Positions 7,904-15,379 are shown, counted from the stretch's first letter. The stretch is DNA of 15,489 nucleotides from an uncultured Arenimonas sp. (GCA_946480565.1 CAMLKR010000043.1:1-15489); one strand, 5' to 3'. A program made the numbers and translations. The notes: a model not told the origin generated them from the letters alone.

Positions 7904-8517
7904 CCGCGCCGCGGCACGCGCTGGTGCTGCTGGCCGCCGGCGGATCGCGCCGCCTGGGCCAGCCCAAGCAGCTGTTGGTGATCGACGGCGAAACCCTGGT
8001 GCACCGCGCTGCACGCCTGGGCCTGGCGACCGCGCCGGCCGCCGCGGTGCTGGTGCTGGGCGCGCAGGCCGAAGCGGTGCGCGCCGCGACCGGGGACCTC
8101 GCGCTCCAGGCCGTGCACTGCGACGACTGGAGGCAGGGCATGGGCGCTTCGCTGCGCGAGGGCCTGGCGGCGGTGCCGGCGGACTGCGCCGGCGCGCTGG
8201 TGCTGCTCTGCGACCAGCCCGCGCTGAATGCCGCGCACCTGCAGTCGCTGCTGGATGCCTGGCGCGCAAGGCCCGACCGGGCGGCCGCCAGCGCCTACGG
8301 CGGCGTGCTCGGCGTGCCGGCCCTGCTGCCGCGATCCTGGTTCGCCGCGCTGTCGCGATCCACCGGCGACCGCGGCGCGCGCGACCTGCTGCGACAGCAC
8401 GCTGCGGAGGTGAATGCGGTGCCGGCACCGGCCCTGGCCCGGGACATCGACCATCCCGAAGACCTGCCCGTCGCCTTCACATCCGGTCGGCTTGGAACTG
8501 AAAAAAAGCAGGAGTAG
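7900..8517 (+). CDS. mocA: MocA/MobA-like molybdopterin nucleotidyltransferase
   Basis: A 205-residue NTP-transferase (MobA-like, NTP_transf_3) protein. The nucleotide-binding signature [16 protein letters not shown] (11-26), the metal-binding LCDQP (103-107) and the late motif [10 protein letters not shown] (180-189) are all present. MocA transfers CMP from CTP to molybdopterin, making molybdopterin cytosine dinucleotide, the cofactor of IorB/CoxL-type hydroxylases. MobA would make the guanine form instead. The MocA assignment rests mainly on the gene neighbourhood and the presence of XdhC, because the base-specificity residues cannot be called reliably by eye. The ATG overlaps the xdhC stop (ATGA, 7900-7903). 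The last dozen residues (ending GTEKKQE) are a polar tail whose codons also contain the -35 of the next gene. Confidence 0.88.
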   Translation: MTAPRHALVLLAAGGSRRLGQPKQLLVIDGETLVHRAARLGLATAPAAAVLVLGAQAEAVRAATGDLALQAVHCDDWRQGMGASLREGLAAVPADCAGALVLLCDQPALNAAHLQSLLDAWRARPDRAAASAYGGVLGVPALLPRSWFAALSRSTGDRGARDLLRQHAAEVNAVPAPALARDIDHPEDLPVAFTSGRLGTEKKQE

Positions 8518-8520
8518 GCT
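8492..8520 (+). promoter_or_regulatory. Candidate internal promoter for the hydroxylase structural genes
   Basis: TTGGAA (8492-8497) and TAGGCT (8515-8520) are separated by 17 bases, and the spacer contains an A7 run. The -35 lies inside the mocA coding sequence and the -10 overlaps its stop codon. A transcript starting near 8527 would have a leader of about 28 bases containing the ribosome site of iorA. This would allow the enzyme subunits to be made independently of their maturation factors. Confidence 0.45.
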
Positions 8521-8554
8521 CGGTGACTTGCCCAGCCGCCGCCAGGGAGTCGCC

Positions 8555-9010
8555 ATGAAGCTTTCCGTCAACGGAACCGAGCACGAGGTCGACGCCCCTT
8601 CCGACATGCCCCTGCTGTGGGTGCTGCGCGACCTGATGGGCCTGACCGGCACCAAGTACGGCTGCGGCCTCGCGCAGTGCGGCGCCTGCACCGTGCACGT
8701 GGACGGCGCGCCGATGCGCAGCTGCGTGACGCCGGCCAGCGCCGTCGCCGGCAAGACCATCACCACCATCGAAGGCCTGTCGGCCGACGGCAGCCACCCG
8801 GTGCAGCAGGCCTGGGCCGAGCTGGACGTGGTGCAGTGCGGCTACTGCCAGTCCGGGCAGATCATGGCCGCCGCCGCGCTGCTGAAGGTGGTGAACAATC
8901 CCGACGACGCCCAGATCGACGCCGCGCTGAGCGGCAACATCTGCCGCTGCGGCACCTACCCGCGCATCCGCGCCGCGGTGCACCGCGCCGCCGAGCTCGC
9001 CAAGGCCTGA
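8555..9010 (+). CDS. iorA: [2Fe-2S] subunit of a molybdenum hydroxylase (IorA/CoxS-like)
   Basis: A 151-residue electron-transfer subunit holding two [2Fe-2S] clusters. The N-terminal plant-ferredoxin domain has Cys37, Cys42 and Cys45 ([11 protein letters not shown], 35-45) and Cys57. The C-terminal four-helix domain has Cys95 and Cys98 ([10 protein letters not shown], 93-102) and Cys130 and Cys132 ([12 protein letters not shown], 128-139). All eight ligands are intact and the length is typical of the family. ATG 8555 is preceded by AGGGAG (8544-8549). It has no signal peptide, so it should leave the cytoplasm only in complex with the Tat-signal-bearing large subunit downstream. TYPRIR after the last cluster is the form usual in isoquinoline 1-oxidoreductase and related aldehyde dehydrogenases, which pair with a molybdopterin subunit and no flavin subunit. 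Confidence 0.95.
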   Translation: MKLSVNGTEHEVDAPSDMPLLWVLRDLMGLTGTKYGCGLAQCGACTVHVDGAPMRSCVTPASAVAGKTITTIEGLSADGSHPVQQAWAELDVVQCGYCQSGQIMAAAALLKVVNNPDDAQIDAALSGNICRCGTYPRIRAAVHRAAELAKA

Positions 9011-9017
9011 CATCCGC

Positions 9018-9039
9018 GCGCCCGCCGCCCCGCGGGCGC
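9018..9039 (+). other. Intercistronic GC hairpin between iorA and iorB
   Basis: GCGCCCGC (9018-9025) and GCGGGCGC (9032-9039) form a perfect 8-bp stem with a 6-base loop. It begins eight bases after the iorA stop and ends 17 bases before the iorB ribosome site. There is no U-tract, so it is not an intrinsic terminator. Possible roles are protecting the iorA 3' end after processing or setting the subunit ratio. Confidence 0.5.
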
Positions 9040-9067
9040 CGACCTATCCGCTGCACGGAGGTCCACC

Positions 9068-11236
9068 TTGAACGCCGACAAGAGTTTCTCCCGCCGCAAG
9101 TTCCTGCAGGCCAGCGCCCTCGTCGGCGGCGGACTGGTGGTCGCCTTCGTGGTGCCGGGCGCCAACAAGTTCGCCTTCGCGCAGGCGCCGGCCGCGGCCG
9201 CCGGCGCCGGCTTCGCGCCGAACGCCTTCCTGCGCGTCGGCGCCGACGACAGCGTCACCGTGCTGATCGCGCATTCGGAAATGGGCCAGGGCATCTGGAC
9301 CACGCTGCCGATGCTGATCGCCGAGGAGCTCGACGCCGACTGGTCGAAGATCAGGGTCGAACACGCGCCGGCCGCACCGGCCTATGCCCACACCGCCTTC
9401 GGCATGCAGATGACCGGCGGTTCCACCACCACCTGGTCGGAGTTCGAGCGCTACCGCACCGCCGGCGCCACCGCGCGGGCGCTGCTGGTGCGGGCGGCCG
9501 CCGCGCGTTTCGGCGTGCCGGCGTCGGAATGCCGCACCGAAAACGGCGAGGTGATCGCCGGCGAGCAGCGCGCGCGCTACGGCGCCCTGGCAGACGACGC
9601 GGCGAAACTGCCGGCGCCGGAAAAGGTGGCGCTGAAGGACGCCAGGGACTGGACCCGGATCGGCAAGGCCACGAAGCGGCTGGACACGCCGGAGAAGATC
9701 ACCGGCAAGGCGGTGTTCGGCCTGGACGTGCAGTTCGACGGCCTGCTCACTGCGGTGGTCGCGCGCTCGCCGGTGTTCGGCGGCCGCGTGAAATCCTTCG
9801 ACGACAGCGCCGCGCGCGCCCTGCCCGGCGTGCGCAATGTGGTGCAGGTACCCAGCGGCGTGGCCGTGGTCGCCGACCATTTCTGGGCCGCCAAGAAGGG
9901 GCGCGACGCGCTGAAGGTGGAATGGGACCTGGGGCCGAACGCCGCGCTGGATTCGACCGCGATGCGCGCCGAGTTCGCGCGCCTGGCCGGTACCGACGGC
10001 CTGACCGTCGTGCAGGCCGGCGATGCCCGCGGCAAGCTCTCGACGGCCGCCGGCAAGGTGGTCGAGGCCGAATACGTCGTGCCCTATCTGGCGCATGCGG
10101 CGATGGAGCCGCTCAACTGCACGGTGAAGATCGGCGCCGACGGCTGCGATGTCTGGACCGGCACCCAGTTCCAGACCATGGACCAGAACGTCACCGCGCA
10201 GATCACCGGCCTCAAGCCCGAACAGGTGCGCATCCACACCACCTTTCTGGGCGGCGGCTTCGGCCGGCGCGCCACGCCCACCTCCGATTTCGTCGCCGAG
10301 GCCGTGCAGGTGGCCAAGGCCGCCGGCGCGCCGGTGAAGACGGTCTGGACCCGCGAGGACGACACGCGCGGCGGCTACTACCGGCCGATGTACCTGCAGC
10401 GCGCGCGCATCGCCCTGGGCGAAGACGGCCTGCCGACGGCCTGGGACCATGTGATGGTCGGCCAGTCGATCCTGATCGGCTCGCCGTTCGAGGCGGCCAT
10501 GGTCAAGAACGGCATCGATTCGACCTCGATCGAGGGCACGGCCGATTCGCCTTACATGAAGGGCGTTCCCGACCACCGCGTCGACCTGCATTCGCCGCAG
10601 ACCGGCATCCCGGTGCTGTGGTGGCGCTCGGTCGGCCACAGCTACAACGCCTTCGTGATGGAGGGCCTGGTGGACGAACTGGCGGCCGCGGCCGGACAGG
10701 ACCCGCTCGAGTACCGCCGCAGGCTGCTCAAGGACCATCCGCGCCACCTGGGCGCGCTGAACCTGGCCGCCGAAAAGGCCGGCTGGGGCGCGCCGCTGCC
10801 GGAAGGGCGCGCGCGCGGCATCGCGGTGCACGAATCCTTCGGCAGCTATGTCGCCCAGGTCGCCGAGGTGTCGGTGCAGGACGGGCGGATCCGCGTGCAC
10901 CGCGTGGTCTGCGCGATCGACTGCGGCATCGCGGTGAACCCGTCGGCGATCGCCGCCCAGCTCGACTCGGGCGTCGCCTTCGGCCTGGGCGCGGCCCTGC
11001 ACAGCCGGCTGTCGTTCAAGGACGGCCGCGTGCAGGAGTCGAACTACCACGACTACCGCGTGCTGCGGCTCAACGAGATGCCCGTGGTGGAAACCCACAT
11101 CGTGCCCAGCACCGAACGTCCCGGCGGCGTCGGCGAACCGGGCACGCCGCCGATCGCGCCCGCGGTGGCCAACGCGGTGTTCGCGCTCACCGGCCAGCGC
11201 CTGCGCGAACTGCCGCTGCAGCTGGCCGCGGGCTGA
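9068..11236 (+). CDS. iorB: Molybdopterin-binding catalytic subunit of an Ior-type molybdenum hydroxylase, Tat-exported
   Basis: A 722-residue xanthine-dehydrogenase-family large subunit. The N-terminus carries a twin-arginine motif SRRKFL (8-13) and a hydrophobic stretch ending near AFAQA (36-40), so the folded enzyme is probably exported to the periplasm. The alpha/beta hammerhead domain lies at about 212-290. The molybdopterin domain includes GGGFGRR (395-401), and the catalytic base is Glu690 in [10 protein letters not shown] (686-695), immediately before the C-terminus as in IorB. It has no haem-binding CxxCH. The TTG start at 9068 is supported by a perfect GGAGGT (9057-9062) five bases upstream and by the Tat signal being lost with later starts. 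Substrates of relatives include isoquinoline, quinaldine and various aldehydes; the substrate here is not readable. The IorAB form implies an external electron acceptor, possibly a cytochrome c. Confidence 0.93.
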   Translation: MNADKSFSRRKFLQASALVGGGLVVAFVVPGANKFAFAQAPAAAAGAGFAPNAFLRVGADDSVTVLIAHSEMGQGIWTTLPMLIAEELDADWSKIRVEHAPAAPAYAHTAFGMQMTGGSTTTWSEFERYRTAGATARALLVRAAAARFGVPASECRTENGEVIAGEQRARYGALADDAAKLPAPEKVALKDARDWTRIGKATKRLDTPEKITGKAVFGLDVQFDGLLTAVVARSPVFGGRVKSFDDSAARALPGVRNVVQVPSGVAVVADHFWAAKKGRDALKVEWDLGPNAALDSTAMRAEFARLAGTDGLTVVQAGDARGKLSTAAGKVVEAEYVVPYLAHAAMEPLNCTVKIGADGCDVWTGTQFQTMDQNVTAQITGLKPEQVRIHTTFLGGGFGRRATPTSDFVAEAVQVAKAAGAPVKTVWTREDDTRGGYYRPMYLQRARIALGEDGLPTAWDHVMVGQSILIGSPFEAAMVKNGIDSTSIEGTADSPYMKGVPDHRVDLHSPQTGIPVLWWRSVGHSYNAFVMEGLVDELAAAAGQDPLEYRRRLLKDHPRHLGALNLAAEKAGWGAPLPEGRARGIAVHESFGSYVAQVAEVSVQDGRIRVHRVVCAIDCGIAVNPSAIAAQLDSGVAFGLGAALHSRLSFKDGRVQESNYHDYRVLRLNEMPVVETHIVPSTERPGGVGEPGTPPIAPAVANAVFALTGQRLRELPLQLAAG

Positions 11237-11265
11237 GGAATCGCGCTCGCGCGGAGGGTTGGTTG

Positions 11266-11315
11266 TTTTTACCGCGGATCTGCACGGATCAACGCGCAGA
11301 TCCGTGGTTAAAGAA
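11266..11315. repeat. Long imperfect palindrome (REP-type candidate) between converging genes
   Basis: The core arms ACCGCGGATCTGC (11271-11283) and GCAGATCCGTGGT (11296-11308) are complementary at 12 of 13 positions, the exception being able to form G-U. The loop is 12 bases. T5 lies on the left and an A-rich run on the right, partly extending the pairing. A third copy of the hexamer CGGATC lies in the loop (11285-11290). The T and A runs are on the wrong sides to make a U-tract after the stem on either strand, so a classical bidirectional terminator is unlikely, although the position between the converging genes iorB and the EamA gene fits a transcription-end structure. 'Ccgcggatctgcacggatca'-like units recur in many proteobacterial intergenic regions, so a dispersed repeat is plausible. 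No second copy is present in this window. Confidence 0.5.
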
Positions 11316-12203
11316 CTACGCAGCCCGCGCCTTGGCGCGGGTGATGATCACCACGCCGACCAGGATCACCGCCATCGCGCCCACCGCGTCCCAGCCGACG
11401 CGCTCGTGCAGCAGCAGCGCGCCCAGCAGCACGGCGATCGGCGGGTTGACGTAGGCGTAGCTGGTGGCCAGCGCCGGCCGCACGTGGTGCAGCAGCCACA
11501 CGTAGGCGCTGAAACCGATGATGGAACCGAAGGCGGCGAGGTAGCCCACGGCCAGCGTCGCCTTCAGCGGCGGCACCCCGGTGATGCGCTCGCCGATCAG
11601 CAGGCCCAGCAGACCCATCGCCACGCCGCCGCAGAGCATCTGCGCCGCAGTGCTCATGAAGGGCGCCGGCAGGTCGCGGCCGCGGCTCCAGACCGAGCCC
11701 CAGGCCCAGGCGATCGGCGCCAGCAGCAGGGCCGCCATGCCGACCAGGCTGGCCTGCATCTCGCCGTCGAAGTTGAGCCAGACCACGCCGAGGAAACCGA
11801 TCACCAGGCCCCACCACTCGCCGCGGCTGGGATGCTGGCCGCGCAGCATGCCGAACAGCCCGGCCCAGAGCGGCATGGACGCCACCGCCACCGCAGCCAG
11901 GCCCGAGGACACCGTCTGCTCGGCCACGTTCACCAGGCCATTGCCCAGCAGCATCATGAACAGGCCCATCACCGCCGCGTTCTTCCACTGCGCCCGGGTC
12001 GGCGGTGCATGGCCGCGCCAGCGCAGGAAGGCGTAGAACACCAGGGCCGCCGCGACGAAGCGCAGGCTGCCCATCAGGAAGGGCGGATAACCGTCCAGCC
12101 CGACGCGGATCGCCAGGTAGGTCGAGCCCCAGACCAGATAGACCGAAGCAAGCGCCAGGCCGACCGCCAGGCCAGTCGGTGCCGCGGCTTTGGGCGGGCT
12201 CAT
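11316..12203 (-). CDS. yedA: YedA-like EamA family exporter
   Basis: A 295-residue inner-membrane protein with about ten helices in two EamA repeats. The opening helix reads YLVWGSTYLAIRVGLDGYPP (21-40), followed by LRFVAAALVFYAFLRWRGH, NGLVNVAEQTVSSGLAAVAV and, late, SYAYVNPPIAVLLGALLLHE. These are the signatures of the YedA-type drug/metabolite exporters. Length matches the family (about 300). The frame is open upstream into the preceding gene, but ATG at 12201-12203 is fixed by a 4-base ATGA overlap with the stop of the AraC-MGMT gene, which implies one transcript and translational coupling. The stop is TAG at 11316-11318, directly beside the palindrome. Substrate unknown; the coupling to alkylation repair is the only hint of function. 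Confidence 0.92.
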   Translation of the reverse strand: MSPPKAAAPTGLAVGLALASVYLVWGSTYLAIRVGLDGYPPFLMGSLRFVAAALVFYAFLRWRGHAPPTRAQWKNAAVMGLFMMLLGNGLVNVAEQTVSSGLAAVAVASMPLWAGLFGMLRGQHPSRGEWWGLVIGFLGVVWLNFDGEMQASLVGMAALLLAPIAWAWGSVWSRGRDLPAPFMSTAAQMLCGGVAMGLLGLLIGERITGVPPLKATLAVGYLAAFGSIIGFSAYVWLLHHVRPALATSYAYVNPPIAVLLGALLLHERVGWDAVGAMAVILVGVVIITRAKARAA

Positions 12204-13060
12204 GCCTTCTTCTTTTCCGTCCTGCGCTGGGCCGACTCCGCCGCGAGCAGGCTCTGCTTGCGCGGCAGGCCCCAGCGGTAGCCGCCAGGCGTGCCGTCGC
12301 CGCGGATGATGCGGTGGCAGGGCACCAGCACCGCGACGCGGTTGCTGGCGCAGGCCCGCGCGACCGCACGCGCGGCCTTCGGCGCACCCAGTTCCTGGGC
12401 CAGTTCGGCGTAGCTGCGGGTTTCGCCGGGCGGGATGCGCATCAGCGCCGACCATACGCGCTGCTGGAAGGCGGTGCCGATCAGCTCCACCGGCACCTGG
12501 CCGTGTTTCTGCGCCAGCGCGTCGGCGACGGCACGCAGGCGCGGGGCCAGGAATTCGTCGCGGCCGCTGTCCACGCGCTGCAGGTCGGCGCGCGGGAATT
12601 CGCCGCGCAGCTCCGCTTCCAGCGTCGCTTCGTCATCGCCCAGGGCCACGGCGCAGACGCCGCGTTCGGTGGCGGCGACCAGGGCCAGGCCCAGGGCGGT
12701 GTCCACCAGCGACCAGCGGATCTGTAGGCCTTCGCCGCCGCGGCGGTAGGCCAGCGGCGCCATGCCGAGGCGGGCGGCACCGTCCTCGTAGACGCGGCTG
12801 GGCGAGCCGTAGCCGGCTTCGTACAGCGCATGGGTCACCGCCTGGCCTTCGCGCAGGCCGCGCTTGAGGGTCTGCAGCCGGCGCTGGGCGCGGTATTCGG
12901 CGGGGCTGAGCCCGAACTGCTCGCGGAAGCGGCGCTGCAGGTGGCCGGGGCTCAGGCCGACGGCGGCACCCAGCTGGGCCAGGCCCAGGTCGTCCTGGTC
13001 CAGCAGGCGGCGGGCGTGGTCGAGGCGGCGGTCGGGGTTGGCGATGGCGTGGCGGTCCAT
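12200..13060 (-). CDS. AraC-type regulator fused to O6-methylguanine-DNA methyltransferase (Ada-like, lacks N-Ada zinc domain)
   Basis: A 286-residue two-domain protein. Residues 12-107 are an AraC/XylS helix-turn-helix domain (LAQLGAAVGLSPGHLQRRFR, 28-47, then SPAEYRAQRRL, 52-62). Residues about 113-275 are an MGMT suicide repair domain with the DNA-binding segment GTAFQQRVWSAL (195-206), ARAVARACASNRVAVLVPCH (230-249) and acceptor Cys248 in PCHR. Compared with E. coli Ada (about 354 residues) it lacks the N-terminal zinc domain and its methylphosphotriester-accepting cysteine. It should therefore repair O6-methylguanine but cannot sense phosphotriester damage in the Ada way. The start has no ribosome site; a TAGTCT -10 box ends six bases before the ATG, suggesting a leaderless mRNA. 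The basic tail RRTEKKKA overlaps the next gene by four bases. Confidence 0.93.
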   Translation of the reverse strand: MDRHAIANPDRRLDHARRLLDQDDLGLAQLGAAVGLSPGHLQRRFREQFGLSPAEYRAQRRLQTLKRGLREGQAVTHALYEAGYGSPSRVYEDGAARLGMAPLAYRRGGEGLQIRWSLVDTALGLALVAATERGVCAVALGDDEATLEAELRGEFPRADLQRVDSGRDEFLAPRLRAVADALAQKHGQVPVELIGTAFQQRVWSALMRIPPGETRSYAELAQELGAPKAARAVARACASNRVAVLVPCHRIIRGDGTPGGYRWGLPRKQSLLAAESAQRRTEKKKA

Positions 13061-13066
13061 GCGCCC

Positions 13067-13072
13067 AGACTA
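13067..13072 (-). promoter_or_regulatory. -10-like element for the AraC-MGMT gene
   Basis: On the minus strand TAGTCT (13072 down to 13067) ends six bases before the ATG at 13060, so transcription would begin at the start codon. The -35 candidate TAGTCG, 17 bases further upstream, has only three matches. A weak -35 would fit an activator-dependent or autoregulated gene, and the palindrome at 13071-13095 occupies the spacer. Prediction by eye. Confidence 0.3.
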
Positions 13073-13095
13073 GCCGGCCCCCGGGGGGCCGACTA
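13071..13095. other. Interrupted GC palindrome between prc and the AraC-MGMT gene
   Basis: TAGCCGGCCC (13071-13080) and GGGCCGACTA (13086-13095) pair with one mismatch around a 5-base centre. It lies in the 55-base gap between the prc stop and the AraC-MGMT start. It could end prc transcripts, although there is no U-tract after it on the minus strand, or be an operator covering the promoter of the downstream gene. Confidence 0.4.
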
Positions 13096-13115
13096 TCCGG
13101 ATTTTGCGGGATTCA

Positions 13116-15284
13116 CTATTCCGCCCAGACCGTGGCCTGGCGCGTCACCGGCAGCACCTGGGCGGTGAGCTGGCGGTCGGCGGACAGCAGGTCCAGGGCG
13201 TCGGCCAGGATGGCCGCGGACTCGCGCAGCAGCGGGTCCGGGCGGTTGCGGGCGGCCTCTTCCTCGGCGGCCTGCTGGGCCACGCTGCGTTCGCTGGCCG
13301 ACAGGCCGTCGTCGTCCTGGGCGATGCTGGGGACCTCGAGGCCGGCGGCCTTGCGCGCCGCCTCGCGCTGCTTGCGTTCGGCGGCCAGGCGGTCGCGTTC
13401 GGCGGCGCGCACCGCCTCGTTCAGCGACAGGGTCTTCTTCTCGCGCTCGGCGCGGAAGGTGGCCACGTCCTCGGCCCACCAGCGGAACTCGCGGTCGCCG
13501 GCGATGCGCGCCTTGTGCTGGCTCAGCAGCTGCGGCTTGAGCGCGGCCAGGTTGCCCAGGCTGCCGTGCGGCGCGCGCGCGATGCGGGTGGCCGGCAGCG
13601 CGTTGTCGTAGGTGCTCTCGCCGTATTCGCTGGCGTCCAGGCTGACCGGGAAGGCCAGGTCCGGGACCACGCCGGCATGCTGGGTGGTGCCGCCGTCGAC
13701 GCGGAAGAACTGCGCCACGGTCAACTTCACCTGACCGAACTTGGCCTGGTCCTTGCGCGGGAAGCGGTCGAGGTCGATGAGGCTTTGCACCGTGCCCTTG
13801 CCGAAGGTCGGTTCGCCGATGATCAGGCCGCGGCCGTAGTCCTGGATGGCGGCGGCGAAGATCTCCGAGGCCGAGGCCGAGCTGCGGTTCACCAGCACGG
13901 CCAGCGGGCCGTCCCAGGCCACGCCGGTCATGTCGTCGGATTCGACGCTGACGCGGCCGCCGGTCTCGCGGACCTGCACCACCGGGCCCTGGTCGATGAA
14001 CAGGCCGGTGAGCTCGACGGCTTCCAGCAGCGAGCCGCCGCCGTTGTCGCGCAGGTCCACGACCACGCCATCGACCTTCTCGGCGCGCAGTTCGCGCAGC
14101 AGCTTGGCGACGTCGGCCGTGGCCGAGCGCGCGTCCTTGTCGCCGCGACGGCGGGCGTCGAAGTCGAGGTAGAAGGTCGGCAGCTCGACCACGCCGATGC
14201 GGCGGTCGCCGACGTCGATGATGCGCTTCTGCGCCGCCTGCTGCTCCAGCTTCACCTTGTCGCGGATGATGCTGATCAACTGCGGCTTGGCGTCGGTACC
14301 GGCTTCGGCCGGCAGCACGTCCAGGCGCACCTGGGTGCCCTTCTTGCCGCGGATCAGCGCCACCACGTCGTCGATGCGCCAGCCCACCACGTCCACCATC
14401 GGACCGCTGGCGCCCTGGCCCACCGCGACCACGCGGTCGCCGACCTTGAGCTTGCCGCCGGTGCCGGCCGGGCCGCCCGGCACGATGGTGCGGATGACCA
14501 CGAACTCGTCCTGGCGCTGCAGCACCGCGCCGATGCCCTCGAGCGAGAGCCGCATCTGCATGTTGAAGTTCTCGGCGCTGCGCGGCGCCATGTAGCTGGT
14601 GTGCGGGTCGATCGAGGTGGCGTAGGCGTTCATGAACGACTCGAACACGTCGTCGCCGCGCAGTTCGTGCACGCGCTCGGCCAGGCCGGCGTAGCGCTTG
14701 TCCAGGGTCTTGCGGATCTCGTCCTGGTTGCGGCCGGCGAGCTTCAGGCGCAGCGCGTCGTTCTTGACGTACTTGCGCCAGGCGTCGTCGAGCTCGGCGC
14801 TGTTGCGCGCCCAGGCGGCGTCCTCGCGGTCGTAGTTCCAGGTCTCGTTGGTGCTGAAGTCGAAGGGCCTGGCGAGCAGGCGGCGCGCGTGCGCCACGCG
14901 CTCGTCCACGCGCTGCAGGTAGGTCTTGAAGATTTCGTAGGCCGGATCGAGCTGCTGGTTCTTGATCGCGTCGTCGTGGCCGGTGCGGTAGGCCTCGAAG
15001 CGGGCGATGTCGGCCTGGGTGAAGAACAGCTTCTGGCTGTCCAGCGATTCCAGGTAGCGGCGGTGGATCTCGGCGGACAGATTGTCGTCCAGCGGCTTGG
15101 CGCGGTAGACGTAGCGGCTGTCGGACAGGATGCCGTAGACCAGGCGCGCGGCCGCGGCCTGCTCGGCGCTGGGGCTGAGCTCCTCGAGGGAGGTCGGGGC
15201 GCTGCCGCCGGGCGTGGAACTGGCGGCCACGGCCAGGGCCAGCGGCAGGGCGGCGGAGAGGGCGATCAGCTTGTGCTTGAGCAT
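13116..15284 (-). CDS. prc: Carboxy-terminal (tail-specific) processing protease Prc, S41 family
   Basis: A 722-residue periplasmic serine protease, slightly longer than E. coli Prc (682). Prc degrades proteins with apolar C-termini and controls peptidoglycan hydrolases. A signal peptide spans about residues 1-21, with a likely cut after an Ala run. The N-terminal helical TSP domain is at about 40-230. The PDZ domain (about 240-325) contains GIGAVLQ and VPGGPAGTGGKLKVGDRVVAV. The S41 core (about 345-545) contains VVDLRDNGGGSLLEAV (408-423) and the catalytic dyad Ser471 in NRSSASASE and Lys496 in EPTFGKGTVQ. The Ser-Lys spacing of 25 equals that of E. coli Ser452/Lys477. The C-terminal domain (about 560-722) is charged and helical, typical for Prc. 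The ribosome site is weak. It lies 107 bases downstream of lipA on the same strand. Confidence 0.96.
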   Translation of the reverse strand: MLKHKLIALSAALPLALAVAASSTPGGSAPTSLEELSPSAEQAAAARLVYGILSDSRYVYRAKPLDDNLSAEIHRRYLESLDSQKLFFTQADIARFEAYRTGHDDAIKNQQLDPAYEIFKTYLQRVDERVAHARRLLARPFDFSTNETWNYDREDAAWARNSAELDDAWRKYVKNDALRLKLAGRNQDEIRKTLDKRYAGLAERVHELRGDDVFESFMNAYATSIDPHTSYMAPRSAENFNMQMRLSLEGIGAVLQRQDEFVVIRTIVPGGPAGTGGKLKVGDRVVAVGQGASGPMVDVVGWRIDDVVALIRGKKGTQVRLDVLPAEAGTDAKPQLISIIRDKVKLEQQAAQKRIIDVGDRRIGVVELPTFYLDFDARRRGDKDARSATADVAKLLRELRAEKVDGVVVDLRDNGGGSLLEAVELTGLFIDQGPVVQVRETGGRVSVESDDMTGVAWDGPLAVLVNRSSASASEIFAAAIQDYGRGLIIGEPTFGKGTVQSLIDLDRFPRKDQAKFGQVKLTVAQFFRVDGGTTQHAGVVPDLAFPVSLDASEYGESTYDNALPATRIARAPHGSLGNLAALKPQLLSQHKARIAGDREFRWWAEDVATFRAEREKKTLSLNEAVRAAERDRLAAERKQREAARKAAGLEVPSIAQDDDGLSASERSVAQQAAEEEAARNRPDPLLRESAAILADALDLLSADRQLTAQVLPVTRQATVWAE

Positions 15285-15332
15285 GGCGGGAGTCCGGAAA
15301 CCAGGGGGTCAGCTTGCGCCCGCCGGGGCGGC

Positions 15333-15371
15333 GGGGCGTGTGCCGATAGTGCTATCGAAACCGCACGCCCC
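15333..15371. other. Two-tier hairpin in the lipA-prc gap
   Basis: The outer arms GGGGCGTGTG (15333-15342) and CGCACGCCCC (15362-15371) pair over 10 bp with one G-U. Inside is a perfect inverted repeat, CGATAG (15344-15349) and CTATCG (15352-15357), around TG. In the prc leader direction no U-tract follows. Possible roles are a lipA transcript end, an RNA structure in a lipA-prc transcript, or a protein site (the inner palindrome) near the prc promoter. It is the only AT-containing palindrome in the gap. Confidence 0.5.
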
Positions 15372-15379
15372 GAGCATAC

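Noticed and set aside
9044..11098. A long minus-strand open frame opposite iorB
   Set aside because: No motif, signal or ribosome site, and it lies wholly within a well-supported gene on the other strand.
11237..11270. Possible iorB terminator using the CGCG-rich stretch before the T5 run
   Set aside because: The only stems are very short or need a long loop, and the T-rich stretch is interrupted by GG pairs, so support is insufficient.
11266..11315. Intrinsic bidirectional terminator between iorB and the EamA gene
   Set aside because: The T-run precedes the stem on the + strand and the A-run lies on the other side, so neither strand has a U-tract after the hairpin. It is kept as a repeat candidate instead.
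8617..11454. A 945-codon open frame overlapping iorA and iorB in another frame
   Set aside because: The translation is Arg/Gly/Ala-rich without domains, while the overlapped frames hold all Fe-S and Mo-binding motifs. It is a composition artefact.
12204..12455. An upstream extension of the EamA exporter on the minus strand
   Set aside because: This part overlaps the MGMT active-site region in another frame. The ATGA-overlapping ATG at 12203 gives a normal EamA N-terminus.
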